From positions 150,850-214,849 of the forward strand of contig VFFE01007217.1 of the NCBI GenBank assembly GCA_008921705.1: a stretch of 64,000 nucleotides of DNA, written 5' to 3'. This stretch comes from Burhinus oedicnemus. Taxonomy: Eukaryota; Chordata; Aves; Charadriiformes; Burhinidae. Below, piece after piece: positions 43,302 to 54,900 of this stretch (its first letter is position 1; every line of letters starts with the position of its first letter). Below the pieces are notes generated by a model. The model was not told the DNA's origin. It ran no database searches and worked only from the letters and a program-made list of their open reading frames with translations. Made by a program: the position numbers and the translations under genes.

Positions 43302-44307
43302 AAATAGAGCCTCCATGTGGAAGGCTTTTATGCTTGGGAGGGACTACAGCTTAATTACTTGACTGTAAGTTTGTTTCCAAAGTAACTGGAGTTGCAAACC
43401 TTAATTGCTTAATTGCCTTTGGTTTTGGAGAGTATTGATACTATCTCTTGAAAGAGATGTAAGTCTCCATTCATCCTGTCTAACTGAGGTGCCTGTGTTA
43501 AGAACTTAGTTGCTTGAAATGCAGATTTGCTCAGAGAGGGTCAAGAGACACCTCCAGAAGGCAATTGAGACTATCTGCCTTCAGTGATTTTTTTTTATTT
43601 TATTTTATTTCTTTCCTGGGGAGTAGGGGGAGTTCTGGGTGACTAGGGACCCAGACACCTTAACCAAGTGCCTAAAAGTTAGATGGGCTGAATGTAGGCA
43701 ATTGTTTAGATCTCTAGCTGTAAAGGCTTTTGGTATGGCTCTATGCTGTTTTAGCAAACTGGCCATGATGATGGGAATGTCTTACCACCATTTGAAAGTA
43801 GTCTTGCATGGCAGCTGCAAACTGCTACTTTGGTAGTGCTTGAGAGGCTGCACCAATTCTGTAGACCAGCTTTTAAAGAGAACGTACTCAAGAGACAGGC
43901 AAGGTAGGAGCAATGGTTGCTGCTCTGAACTAATTACTTCTTCTGCCTGAGTGTGCAGAGAGATCTTGTCTAGTAGGTAAATGCTTCTTACCATCTATCT
44001 GTCATTCACTCACGGTTGGTAGGGTAGTTCATTTAAGAACAGCTGCTTTTAGCTTATTCAGTGTGCTCTGTGCTTGCTAGCAAAGAGGCCTCATTCCTGC
44101 AAGAGGTTCTTGGCTTGATTAGAAATTGTCTGGCAGTGTGCAGTGTTGGTATGCCCTGTAACTGAATCTGCCTGGAGGTATCTAATTATTAACTGACTTC
44201 AGTACCACATCAACCTCGAGTAAATGTATCCTCTGTACAGGACTTTAGCTCTGTTCCCTTCTGCATAGTAAATATCTAGAGAAATGAAATGGTGTCATCA
44301 AGGATTA

Positions 44308-44359
44308 TTTTTTTCTTTTTTTTTTTTTTTTTTTCCTTCTGTGAGTGTGTGTGTGTGTG
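44308..44359. repeat. T-run plus (GT)n microsatellite
   Basis: T-runs at 44308-44314 and 44316-44334, a short spacer, then alternating GT at 44345-44359. Confidence 0.9.
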
Positions 44360-44399
44360 GCTTTAGCTTTTTCCAAATGTGAAAGTGTGGGCTGGATAC

Positions 44400-44540
44400 A
44401 CTTGGTGCATGGCTTAGAAACATGGGACTGGAAAGAACTTCCTGGGTCATCAGATCCAGTCCCCTGCTATTGCAGGCAACCGTGTCATATAATCCTTTTA
44501 ATAAACTGATCAAGCTTAACCACCTGCTTGTAAGTGGCTT
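44400..44540 (-). repeat. Degenerate CR1-type LINE 3' fragment, antisense
   Basis: The stretch GGACTGGAAAGAACTTCCTG, then tcatcagatccagtcccctg, is the reverse complement of a CR1/L3-type 3' terminal region. The match decays after about 140 nt. It lies antisense inside the probable extended CALM1 3' UTR. Confidence 0.6.
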
Positions 44541-44994
44541 GTTTTCATGGAAGTTCTGTAACTCATGTTGCTCTCAACTGATACAAGTAATATATGAAAT
44601 ATGAAGTTAATCAAAAGGTCCTCCAGCTTAGCATTAGGTTTATCATTACACTTATTTAACTGACTTTCTCAAACCTGTTATTCTTTGCACAACACTCAGG
44701 AAAGTGTTGAATCTTTACACCCCCTTGCTATGAATAAGAGTTGGTGTGCTTGCTTATTTTTTTTTTAATGGAAAAGATGGATGTCTGGCTTGTTGAAATT
44801 TGTTAGATATGTTAATTGTCAAGGCAAGAAACAATTGAGTTACTTGTATTTGATACATAAATTTAAGGCTAGAGTATACATAACCATTTTTAAAATACAT
44901 CAACTTGCAGTGTAGTTTTATATTTAATACTGAAATTGTACTGCTAAAGTTTAAACTGCTGTTAATCATATTCCTCTTCTGATCATAATGAAAA

Positions 44995-45000
44995 AATAAA
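44995..45000 (+). promoter_or_regulatory. CALM1: Candidate distal CALM1 polyadenylation signal
   Basis: AATAAA in an A-rich context, about 3.4 kb after the stop codon, roughly where the long mammalian isoform would end. Position only; no transcript evidence. Confidence 0.4.
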
Positions 45001-45020
45001 GGGTAAGAAAATGCTTAACA

Positions 45021-48000
45021 TAGATTATTCATTATCATGCTTATTTTATTAATAATTCAGGCACTGAAACGTCTCCAGGTATGGGGCATGTATTTTGTTT
45101 GGTGGGGTGGGGCAAAGGGAGGGGGTTTACTGATGTGGTAGAAGGCTCTTATCCCCCAACCACTTGTCACTAGCGCAGCTTCAGAAACACAGACGCTTAT
45201 CAGAAACTGATCGAGAAATTACCCTACACATTATTCATGCATTAAATGCACGTGGGCACGGATCTGATCCGTGGGCTGTGTACAGTGCTGCAGCTGCCAG
45301 CCCCCGCACCCTGCCCGGGTGAGTGGGGAGGGCGATGGGGCCGTATCTTGGTCCCTATATTGCAGTACGCCTGTGATGTGAATGCAGGTCCTTGTTCCCA
45401 GGTTACACCAGCCTACACTATAAGCACAGTCTTGGAGTTTACAAATAACAGAGTTTATACAGCTTGCTTTTCCCCTACCGTGAAACTAACTGGAACACTT
45501 GTCTTACTGCAGTCCAGTTAGGTTTTTCTTTTTGTTTGGTGGGGTTTTGGGGTTTATGATTTAATGACTAAGTGAAACCTGACAGAAGGGACTGTGGCGG
45601 GACCATGGCATGTCTTCTGACCACAGACATCGAGCTGTCAAGTGAAGATAAGCAATGAAGGTTGATGCCATGTCTCTTCCAACTGACATTTAGGAAAGCA
45701 AATGGTATGCTTGCAAGTAGAGCGGGTGGACCTTTAGAATTAGTAAGACAAATGCATATAAAGTTGTGTGGGTTTTTTTACATAACAGCATTGCAATTCC
45801 AAAATATTAAAGGGTGGAGGTTTTTTAAATCCAAATACAGGATTTGCAAGCAGATAATGAATTCTGTATGGATTTGGAGTTCCAAGGATTCCTGATGTTA
45901 TTTGCCATGTAAAATTTGTATGAAGGCTCAGGTACTTAAGGGTTGATCTTTTATATTTTCTAAGAACCCTTATCAGTGAGTATCCTAGGGAGGCATCCAG
46001 AGGATATTTGTAGTAGTTGATAATTTGTTTTAAGTTTGATATTAATAAATCTGGTTTTGAACTGAAGTGGCCAAATAACCCAATAAATGACAGAGCTGCT
46101 GATTAGGTAGACCTGAAGAGAATCTCTTATAGTCCCGCGCATGATTAAGCGCAGCTGGTATCTAGGAATAAACGAGCGCTCGTGTTGCTCTCTGTCCTAC
46201 TGGTGATGGTAACCAGGAGCAGAGTAGAGCAGACCAGCCTGTCGTGCTCTCCTCCCCGTAGCTCTGACAAGGACCCTCTTCTTGCTTCCCTGTGCGGTGT
46301 GTTGCTCTGCAGAGGCAAGAGCATGCTTCAGGGTGCCCTTTCACACAGCCCTTTCAGCCATCAAACTACTAAACTCCAGGAGAAAAAAACCCAAAACAAC
46401 CCAAACATTTGATACAAAAAAAGGAGTGTATTGCAGCAGGGGGTTAAATTTCTCCCAGATCCCTTTGGAGTCTGAGATGCTGAGTGACACCAGCACCTTA
46501 TAGCGATGTTACAGAAACAAAGTTGAGAAGCAGGTCTCCCAGCATTGCCACCAGAGGCCCTACTAAAGAGGTTGCAAGTTGCCCTTTCCAGCATCCCTAT
46601 AGGTGTTGGGCAAAGCTGGCTGAAGCTGGTTATGAGTACCACAGCCTCATACGTGGTGACTTCTTGTTCTGATCTTTCATAGAGGCTTCATTGACTGGAA
46701 AATCTTGTACAGATCTCCTCTGAAGAGCCACTTTTCATTTCAGTTGCCTCAGAAGTCAGCATCTGCAGAGATACTGAAAGAATTATTCATAGTGCAGCCT
46801 TTTCCCAGCAAAAACATCTTCTAAGATAACTAGTGGTCAGAGTACAATATGAAAACTGAGCTAATCACCTAAAAAAGAATCAAAATGTTTTCTGAATATT
46901 TTTTTCATTTGTAGACCTCTAAATATGATGTATTTGGAAAACAGATTCTTGAACAAAAGTCCTACTTGCCCTTCCAGTTGCACCATTTAAACTGAACACA
47001 ATATTTGAATAGGAACCAAGTGGATCAACTGAGAAATCCATAAAAAGGCATTAAATAGCATTCCCCATTTTACTCCTTTGCAGTGGGTTGGCAATAACAA
47101 TGCTGACGGTGTAGTGAGTATTCTGAAAAAGGATATGGTGAAAGAAATGGATAGGGTGAGAGCCAAAAGAATACCTGAGCATGGGACTGCTTTGTAGCCT
47201 TGTCTCGCTGAGTATTTGTTGCCCATAAAGCTATAAATATTTGATTGTGAGCTCCCTGGTGGGCATTAAGTTTTTCTAGCAGCAGTGCTGTCACTCAGTT
47301 TGTCCGCTTTTCCTAACCCTCCCTCCAAAGCCCTCCCATGCTAACTCTACGTATACCTGAAAATATACAACCTGGAAAAGTTAGCTGAAAGCCTGCTGCG
47401 GTTCAGAACTTGCCAAACATCCTCTACTTATTCTGAGCTTTATTTACAAATACATTAAAAAGAATAATTTCCTCCAGACATTCTGGTAGGAGACAAAATA
47501 TAACCACAATTTCAGATAGGTTTTTACGGAGTATCTTTTATTAAGTAAAATATTTTAACCCAGAGTATTTAGCTCCCTAGGAATCTGTGTGCAACATCAT
47601 CAAAACTAGTTTCTCAAGGATTTTAACATAAAATTTGATGGATATTTTCTAATAACTTATTTGTTTATTTAGATATTAATAGAGTAAAAATTCCTATGCA
47701 CGTACACCAGATGCCCTGACAATTAATCAGTGCGCATGATGCTGTCCACCCTATGCAGCTGAATCAAAGACAAGTAGATTCAATCAGTAAATCAAGTCAA
47801 CAAGTAAAACACCTTTTCACTACCAAAGAAGATACCTTGCTCTACAGTACGGTTCCAAAAGCATAGCTAAATTGTGAAAATTGCCTGGCTGATTTATTTT
47901 CCATCAAATTAATTTGTAGCGGAAGGTAAGTAATTTCTTCACTAGCTCAGGTTATTATTCTTTTCTATATTAAACACTTGCACACGTGGAAAATATTATG

Positions 48001-49446
48001 GCAAAAGAGTGGTCTTAGGGCTACAAAACTAAGCACTCAAAAGTTAAAAAATACCCAATTAAGGTTATCCATGAAACTCCAGTTTGGCCTATTGCAAATG
48101 TGATTGCAAAACGGTATGACACTGTCTTGTCTCACACTATATTGCCCACAGCATCTTTGCATTAGTGTATTAAACATCTCATCACAACTTTATTTTTGAA
48201 CGCATTATTCCATACCCTAGTCACTACTCACTACCCAGCTCTTGTTCCGAAGGCAGAAGTACTAGTTTCTTCAATTTTTCCTATGGCACTTAAGTATCTG
48301 AGTGCTTCACAAATACTGCTTTCTTTTTTGGACACACAGTGAAGTAAGGCCATTCTTTATTCTTATCGAACAGGAAGAGCTGAGGTGCAGGCACTGAAGT
48401 CCAAGGCAGTATTTCCGAGACCTCCATTTGAGATACTTTCATTTGTCAGAATCATAATCACACCTTATGTGTGGTACACGGAGACCCTGTCAGTAACACT
48501 GAGTGTCCTTCGTGTCTGAAAACCAATCTAAGCCTCCGGGTCAGGCACTTGTCGACTGACGTGCTTAGAGGAAATGACTGCCCGTAGATAGCCAAGTCCG
48601 AGTTGTCGACCTGCCCCATGCAAGGAGTCTACACAGAGACCACGAGTCCTTGTTTTCCAGGGCAGCAATAGCCTGCCTCATCCAGCAGATCAGCTTTTCT
48701 CTTCTTCCAGCCCCTATATCGTTCACTGCACGTTGCCTAATTGCTGCAACAGATGAAGAGATCAACTACACAACATTTTTACTGCACCACCCTGATTCAT
48801 GCCCAGAGCAGCTCCCCTTGTGCCAGGGAAGAGAAGGAGCTGAAACAATGATTTCGCTCTAGGGCCACAAAATAGGAGGGTGGAAGGGAAGTAGGGGAAT
48901 AAAAGTGTTAAAGAAACTCAATTCTGGCACTTCCTAATTTTGAGGTGTAACTTCGTGCTTTCGCAGCTGTTTCAATCCTGTAATTTACTACTGCGAGAGT
49001 GAAAGCAGACCCACACTCCCAGCACAGGAAACTCCGTTGTGTGGCATCACGGTGACACCTGCGTGAGTCATCATCCCAGCTGATGCCTTTGAGTTTGGCA
49101 CACACCATGCATGACCTCTCGAGGTGACAAAGGGACTGCAAGCAAAGCTCTGCTGCTTCTCAGCCAACCCAAAATGGAGAGGGAGCTCTTTGCCCACAGG
49201 CTTGCAGAGGAAAGATAGATTCAGGGACTGTGGGAGCAGCTCAGGGCTCTGCAGGAGGCTGTGCTTTAATGGCCCTAGGTTCTCCCACCCATCCACTGTA
49301 ACCATCACCCTCCTATCTTCTGTCTGTCCTGCCCCCTCCCTTCCTCTCTGTTTTATTTTCTACCTTTATCAGGCCCAGCTTGTGCATCTCAGACTTTTCT
49401 AGGTTTCCTTGTCCCACAGTCCCTGCCCCTTTTTCTTATTCTCTGC
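45021..49446. other. Non-coding downstream of CALM1
   Basis: Short chance frames only, and one weak CTCF-like match at 46548-46559. No gene recognised. Confidence 0.65.
46548..46559 (+). promoter_or_regulatory. Weak CTCF-like site downstream of CALM1
   Basis: CCACCAGAGGCC matches the CTCF core except for one of the final G positions. By eye only. Confidence 0.25.
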
Positions 49447-50026
49447 TGTCATGGCTTAACCCCAGTGGGAAGCTCAGCCCCACCAGCCACTCATTCACTC
49501 CCCTCCCCAGTGGTTTAGGGAGAGAATCGGAAAGGTAAAAGTGCAAAAACTCATGGGTTGAGAGAAAGACAGTTTAATCCGGAAAGTAAAAGCCATGTGT
49601 GCAAGCAAAGCAAAATAAGAAATTCATTCACCACTCCCCATGAGCAGACAGATGTTCAGCCACCCCCAGGACAGCAGGGCTCCATCACACGTAATGGTTA
49701 CTTGGGAACACAAACACCATAACTCTGAACCTCCCCCCTTCCCTCTTCTTCTCCCAGCTTTTATTGCTGAGTATCACATCATATGGTCTGAGATATGCCT
49801 TTGGTCAGTTGGGGTCAGCTGTCCTGGCTGTGTCCTCTCCCAGCCTCTTGTGCACCCCCAGCCAGCTCACTGGTGAGGAGCACAAAAGGCCCTGACGCTG
49901 TGCAAGCACTGCTCAGCGATAGCTGAAACGTCCCTGTGTTATCAACACTGGGTCACAAATCCAAAACCCAGCACCATACGAGCTACTATGAAGAGAATGA
50001 ACTCTATCCCAGCTCAAACTAGTACA
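49447..50026 (+). mobile_element. Solo LTR of an avian endogenous retrovirus
   Basis: A 580-bp block opening TGTCATGGCTTAACC and closing AACTAGTACA. I recognise its body (for example CTCATGGGTTGAGAGAAAGA near 49550, GGTCAGTTGGGGTCAGCTGT near 49803, and the ACACTGGGTCACA region) as a dispersed LTR common in many non-galliform birds, probably ERVL-like. No internal retroviral sequence adjoins it, so it is a solo LTR left by recombination. The flanking 5-mers (tctgc and tcagg) do not form a clear target duplication, which fits an older insertion or small boundary errors. Confidence 0.85.
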
Positions 50027-53000
50027 TCAGGCCATGTATTTCTCTCTCTGATCAGGGCTGCCAATGACACGTCTTCTTCCCGATCTCCATTCCCACAAGC
50101 ACCCACCAACTTTTTGTCCTGACCTGCTGATTTCTCACCAAGCAACTTTCTCCTCTGTGTTGCCTGAGATGGGGCGATCACTTGAGTCAGAGTGCAGACG
50201 AAAGTCTTCCTGTGCTCTGCTGAGGCCCCAGGCTGTAGATGTGGATCTGAGCCCCGCTTGGCTTGCGGCAGCAGAGAGCTGTGGTTACAAGAAAAAGACA
50301 CAGAGCAGGTTGCCCCAAGCTTCAAGCTGGGGGTACCTGGTCTGGGGGGAGGTAAGCTGTTGGAAGTCTACCTTGGCTGTGAGTGTGGCTGTGAGGGTGC
50401 ACCGCACTGCCTCACTGCTTTCCTGAAATGCTGCTTTTGTCTCAGAAGAGTTACTACTTTTGAAAACGTGAAGTGCACCAGTCTCCCATATATATATACA
50501 CACACACACACATACATCTTGTTGCATTCAAGAAGAGTTTTGCTGTCCACTTCTGAGCAGAATTGGATTAGATGAAAGCTTAAGCAGTCACTTCACCTAC
50601 CACTGACATATAGCCATCCTGAGCCTAAAATGTGATGGATTTTTAAGGGATCTCTTTGCTCATGGACGACTTTGCTCATCTCCCAGCGTAGATCAATGCA
50701 TCAAGTTTTGAACTTGGGGCCTCAACATGGTGCAGGATGTGCCTAAGTCTGAGACAACAGGAAAGTGGGACCAGGGACAGACTCTTCCAAGACACTGGGA
50801 TCCCTCCCAGCTCTCTTCTCCCACCTGTTCTCCTCTCCCTCTCTTCCCTTCTAACCTGATCTCCATCCCTTCTTAGGCTTCACGAGCCGGTTCTACAAAG
50901 AGCACCTAACTGAACTTAATTCTGTTAATAGGCTTCTTTAGATTAGGAGATCAGTTACTATTTGCTAAACTACTGCAGGAGTACCCACACACAAAAAGGA
51001 CAAGTAGGAAGCTCTCAGTTGCAGAAGTATGCCTGCAGGAAAAGTCACATAAAGTCTGATTGCACTGATATTAAATTATTATAGTAGTTTGAAGTTTTAT
51101 GAAGCAATAGTTATAATAATGCCATTTTAGTACTCTGTACTTAGACACATTAGACCTGCTTCCATACAGTAGGTAGTTACTATCTGGGGAAAAATAACCT
51201 TCCTTCTTTGATGTGGCAAAAAGCTTCTTCGTATCAAAGCTATTGCCACTGGTGAATATGTATAAATGAAAAAGTAAAATCTAATAAAATATATATGGCT
51301 AGGTACTTTTTTTTCAGACTTTTGCAGTACATTGCTTACTATGAAATAATGAAACATCGTTTCATGTTTCTCATTTTAACAGGATAGAGAAGAATTCAGC
51401 TTCTTGTTCATGATCGATGTCCATCACATGTAAGTGATGTCACACTCCCAGTCAAATGATGATATTACTTCCAGGATGAAGTATGAAACTAATCTGTTTG
51501 CTGCTTGTTAATTACTAAAGCCACACTGAATCTCACATGCCGCTTTAGTTCCTAAGCTAATACCCAGAGGATATAGAATCTACTTGTATGGCAATGTAGG
51601 TATTTTGAGTGATTTACAACTTGTAAGTCATTGTCTTGGCCAAATTCAGACTAAATTAATTTGAGCAGTTAATACAGTAACAATTGGAGTAGGCATTAAG
51701 GTCACGTGGCTGAATTGGTGAGAAAACCGAAACTTTTTTTAGGGCTATTGCTGGTTGCACACTGTTGAATGCTAGTTTTGGAATTTATTTCATCTCTTCA
51801 GTCCTACTCTATTGGATTGGTAAGGTCTTTTTACATACGTATTTTCTAATCAATTGAGTATATTTCGTTTTGACTGAATAGGTTGCTGTTAAATATTTCT
51901 GTCTGGGATTTGGCCCATTTTGCAAATTTATCACCTTACAGAAAACGTTATCCCAATTTTATGTTTCCAAATATGAAAACTCCATCACTCTTTTCAATGA
52001 AAGCCAGCAAAAGCGTCACTCTTACATCATTGTGTTCTGCTCATGCGCTACCAGCTCAGTGCCCATGAACTCCGGCAATTAGGCAGGATTAGCTGAACAA
52101 GGCAGATTCATCGTTAGCACAGAATTTCTTTGATTCTGGAGATGTAGGTCAGACCAAGTTTTACAAAATGAGGCTTTGTGGTTTCATTTAATTTTTTATT
52201 ATACCCTCTATAAAAAAGAAAAAAGGTTTAAAAGGAAAAAGGTGTTACTGGTATAAACAAGGGCAGGAAAGCCGGACTGATGGACTTAGGGAGGAATAAA
52301 AGATGAGTGTGTTTGGCAAAGCACTCACACAGAAGAGCTCTGCTAGGGATGATGAGAGATTTCTGTAGAGCCAGCTCTGGGAGAATCCCTGCAGAGAAGA
52401 GAGGCGAGTGGGGGAAGAAGCGTTTGTGGGAAGATCTGAAATAGATGAAAAAAGGTGAAACATGCAAATGGCCTTGGGAATGCAACCTGCTGCAAATTAC
52501 AGCAACCCTGCTGCAGAAGCAAAGCCACCACCGCCTGCATTAAGCTCCCAGACTCCCTGCACTGGTTAGAGGGGAAGAACCAATGCACGGGAGAAGATTC
52601 AGGGAGTGCACAGCGGGGACCTGCTTAATGTGCACATTGGGGAAAAAGTATGAAGAGGTCACAACCAGACTTGCTGCTGGGAAAGCTGTTCCCCTGTACA
52701 AGCTTTGTCCAGTGCCATGCCTGTTCCCACTCGTCTGGAAGGCAAGCAGCTGAGGACTACATGGTCGCTGTCACCAGACATCACTGTGGTCAGCCATGAG
52801 ATCATGCCTTATGCCCTGCCAGTCTCCAGGGTTTGACTACTTCACTCTGGGATGCAAAAAGGCATCTCCATTGCGAGGGAAGTCAGTGCTGAGACCCTGC
52901 CTGCAGCAAGGGCGGTGCTGGCAGGGCCATCCAGGATGGTCAAGCTGTCCTTTGTGACACAGGGGACAGTTTCTCTCCATCCTTGCACAGCTTCCCACCT

Positions 53001-53919
53001 TGCACAGAATGAGTGACCACCACTTGGTGCAGAGGAAAACAACGTGTACGAGCAAGCACGTCTCTCATCTCTTATTCTCCCTGGAGAGGGGAAAGCTCCA
53101 TCCCAAATCTTTGTGCCTGCAATGCTGGGTTCAGGATAGTGAAGTTGTCAGGGCACCTAAGGCTGGTGCCCAGGCACACGCATCCCAGCCATCAGGAAAC
53201 AGACTTGGGACCCTACTGCACAGATCCCAAGGAGGCAGGGGCTATATTGGATTTAAGTATTGAAGCCAAGGAGCTTACAGGCATGTCCAAGAACTCAGGA
53301 AACTTCACTGTAATAAACAGAGTTGCCCATAGTCTTTAGGCAGCAGCTGAGCAGGGGTTTAGGGGACTGTGACTTGGGACACAATGGTTTTGTGTTTCCA
53401 GTTCCAGCAATGACTCTAGTGGTGGCTTGGCTTTCTGCCTGCTCTTTAAAGCTGACCTTGTCTCCTATGCTGCAGTCCATGTTACCAAGCTGGGTACTGG
53501 GTTTTTTAGGGTGTTTTTTCTATCCAGTTTTTGGACACATGCAGTTCTCCTCAACTTTTAAAATATTAACAGATTGCAGTTTAGGATTGAAGCCTTACAT
53601 AGGACTAAGCTTGAATATGGACTATTTGACTGAAAACTGTCAGACAAGAGCTTTAAAGTCTACCTGGAACAGTTGTGAATGGTTTAAAATACAGTACAAT
53701 ATTTTCTAGCTCCTTTCTTTAGCCTCTAGCCCTAATTTTTTATTTCATCACACCAGTTTTAAAACTAGTGAAATAAGAGACTACAGAGAAGGTATAGCAG
53801 GTCCCAAATTAACACTTAATGGCAAAATCAAATGCAAACACTTTCCTTGCTTGGAACAGTCTAGCAAATGGTCTACAAAAAGGAATATGGTGCAGAGCCA
53901 TCCAGCCCAAGTTCATCAG
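50027..53919. other. Non-coding, nothing recognised
   Basis: Contains the (TA)n-(CA)n microsatellite. Many overlapping short frames, none recognisable. Confidence 0.65.
50488..50514. repeat. (TA)n-(CA)n compound microsatellite
   Basis: About five TA units then about eight CA units. Confidence 0.9.
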
Positions 53920-54900
53920 TTCAGATGCGACCGGCGAGAAGTTAACAGAAGTTCTTGCCAGCAAATGCCCGCTTGGCAGTCTGCAGCGGAGTGAGTGCTG
54001 CTTATCGCTTCACCCTGTGTACGTACGTGCGGTTGCTGACTTCCCCTTCGCAGGTGCTGCTACGGCAGGGGACAACACTCAGTCTCCAGGCTGGTGGTAC
54101 TGCAGCCGCTAAACAGACGTCCTCGTTTTCAGAGCGCTGAGCACACGCAGCTCCGAAGTTTAAATACACGCACCCTGCAAGCGGAGGCCAAGGCTCGGTG
54201 TGTTGCAGCGGTGACCGGAGCTGCTCGACCGGCAGGGGCTGTGGGGCTGCCAGGCGTCCTTGTTGTCGCCCTTTGCAGGGGGCCGGGGCTCCTTGCTGCA
54301 GTGGGCACCCACGCCGGCCCGGCTGAGACCGGGGCTCGGGTTCCTGCTGGGTGCCTGCCGCTTCCCAGGCAGGTTTGGCAGCCGGTGCCGAGTGCTCTGC
54401 CGCTCCCGCCAGTGCTGGGGGTTGATGAACCCAGCCTAAACCAGCCGGGAGAGCCCCACACAATGCTTTGGCTGCTGGGGATTACATCCTCAAAGTCTAC
54501 TCTGGCAGCTCCACAGGGCTGGGCTGGAAAAAGGGATTTGTCCTTTTTACTGATATCATTATTGGAGCCAGCGGGCTGGCGTGAGCTCCCCGCTCGCTGC
54601 TCTTTATTGCCCTGCACAAGGAAGTCAACCATGGAGCCGGTTCCTTCCTGCCCAGCTGAAACCTCCCTGTGCCCAAGAGCGCAGAGCAGCTGCCAGCATG
54701 GATCCTGCGTGGTCAGCCGGGAGCCGACGCAAGCCCGGCGCTTGGGGCTCGTTGGCACACGCCGCCCCAACCACCCGGGCCAGGGAAATGTGATGGGACA
54801 TTTGCATGTCGGCAGGCTGGAGGGACTGGAGGAAACTGGTCTTGAGTCAGCAGCTCTGATCGCTGCCACCTGGGATATAAACACAGGGAAGGAAACATCT
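53920..54900. promoter_or_regulatory. GC- and CpG-enriched patch, candidate promoter or enhancer
   Basis: CpG is clearly enriched from about 53925 to 54420 and less strongly to about 54790, between AT-rich flanks. At its right edge an E-box CACCTG (54868-54873) precedes TATAAA (54876-54881) by two bases. The patch carries open frames of 281 (+) and 251 (-) codons, but both begin at GTG and overlap each other, as chance frames in GC-rich DNA do. No gene was recognised. Confidence 0.45.

Larger units (their letters stand above)
42479..45020 (+). other. CALM1: Probable CALM1 extended 3' UTR
   Basis: No gene and no long open frame occur between the short-form end and an AATAAA at 44995-45000. 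Mammalian CALM1 makes a short and a several-kb-longer 3' UTR isoform, so this interval is the likely extension here. It holds a T18 run (43284-43301), a T-run plus (GT)n tract (44308-44359) and an antisense CR1 fragment (44400-44540). Transcription of this part is inferred. Confidence 0.5.

Noticed and set aside
46136..46166. GCGCATGATTAAGCGC-type imperfect palindrome
   Set aside because: Short and isolated, with no partner sites or known operator in this type of genome.
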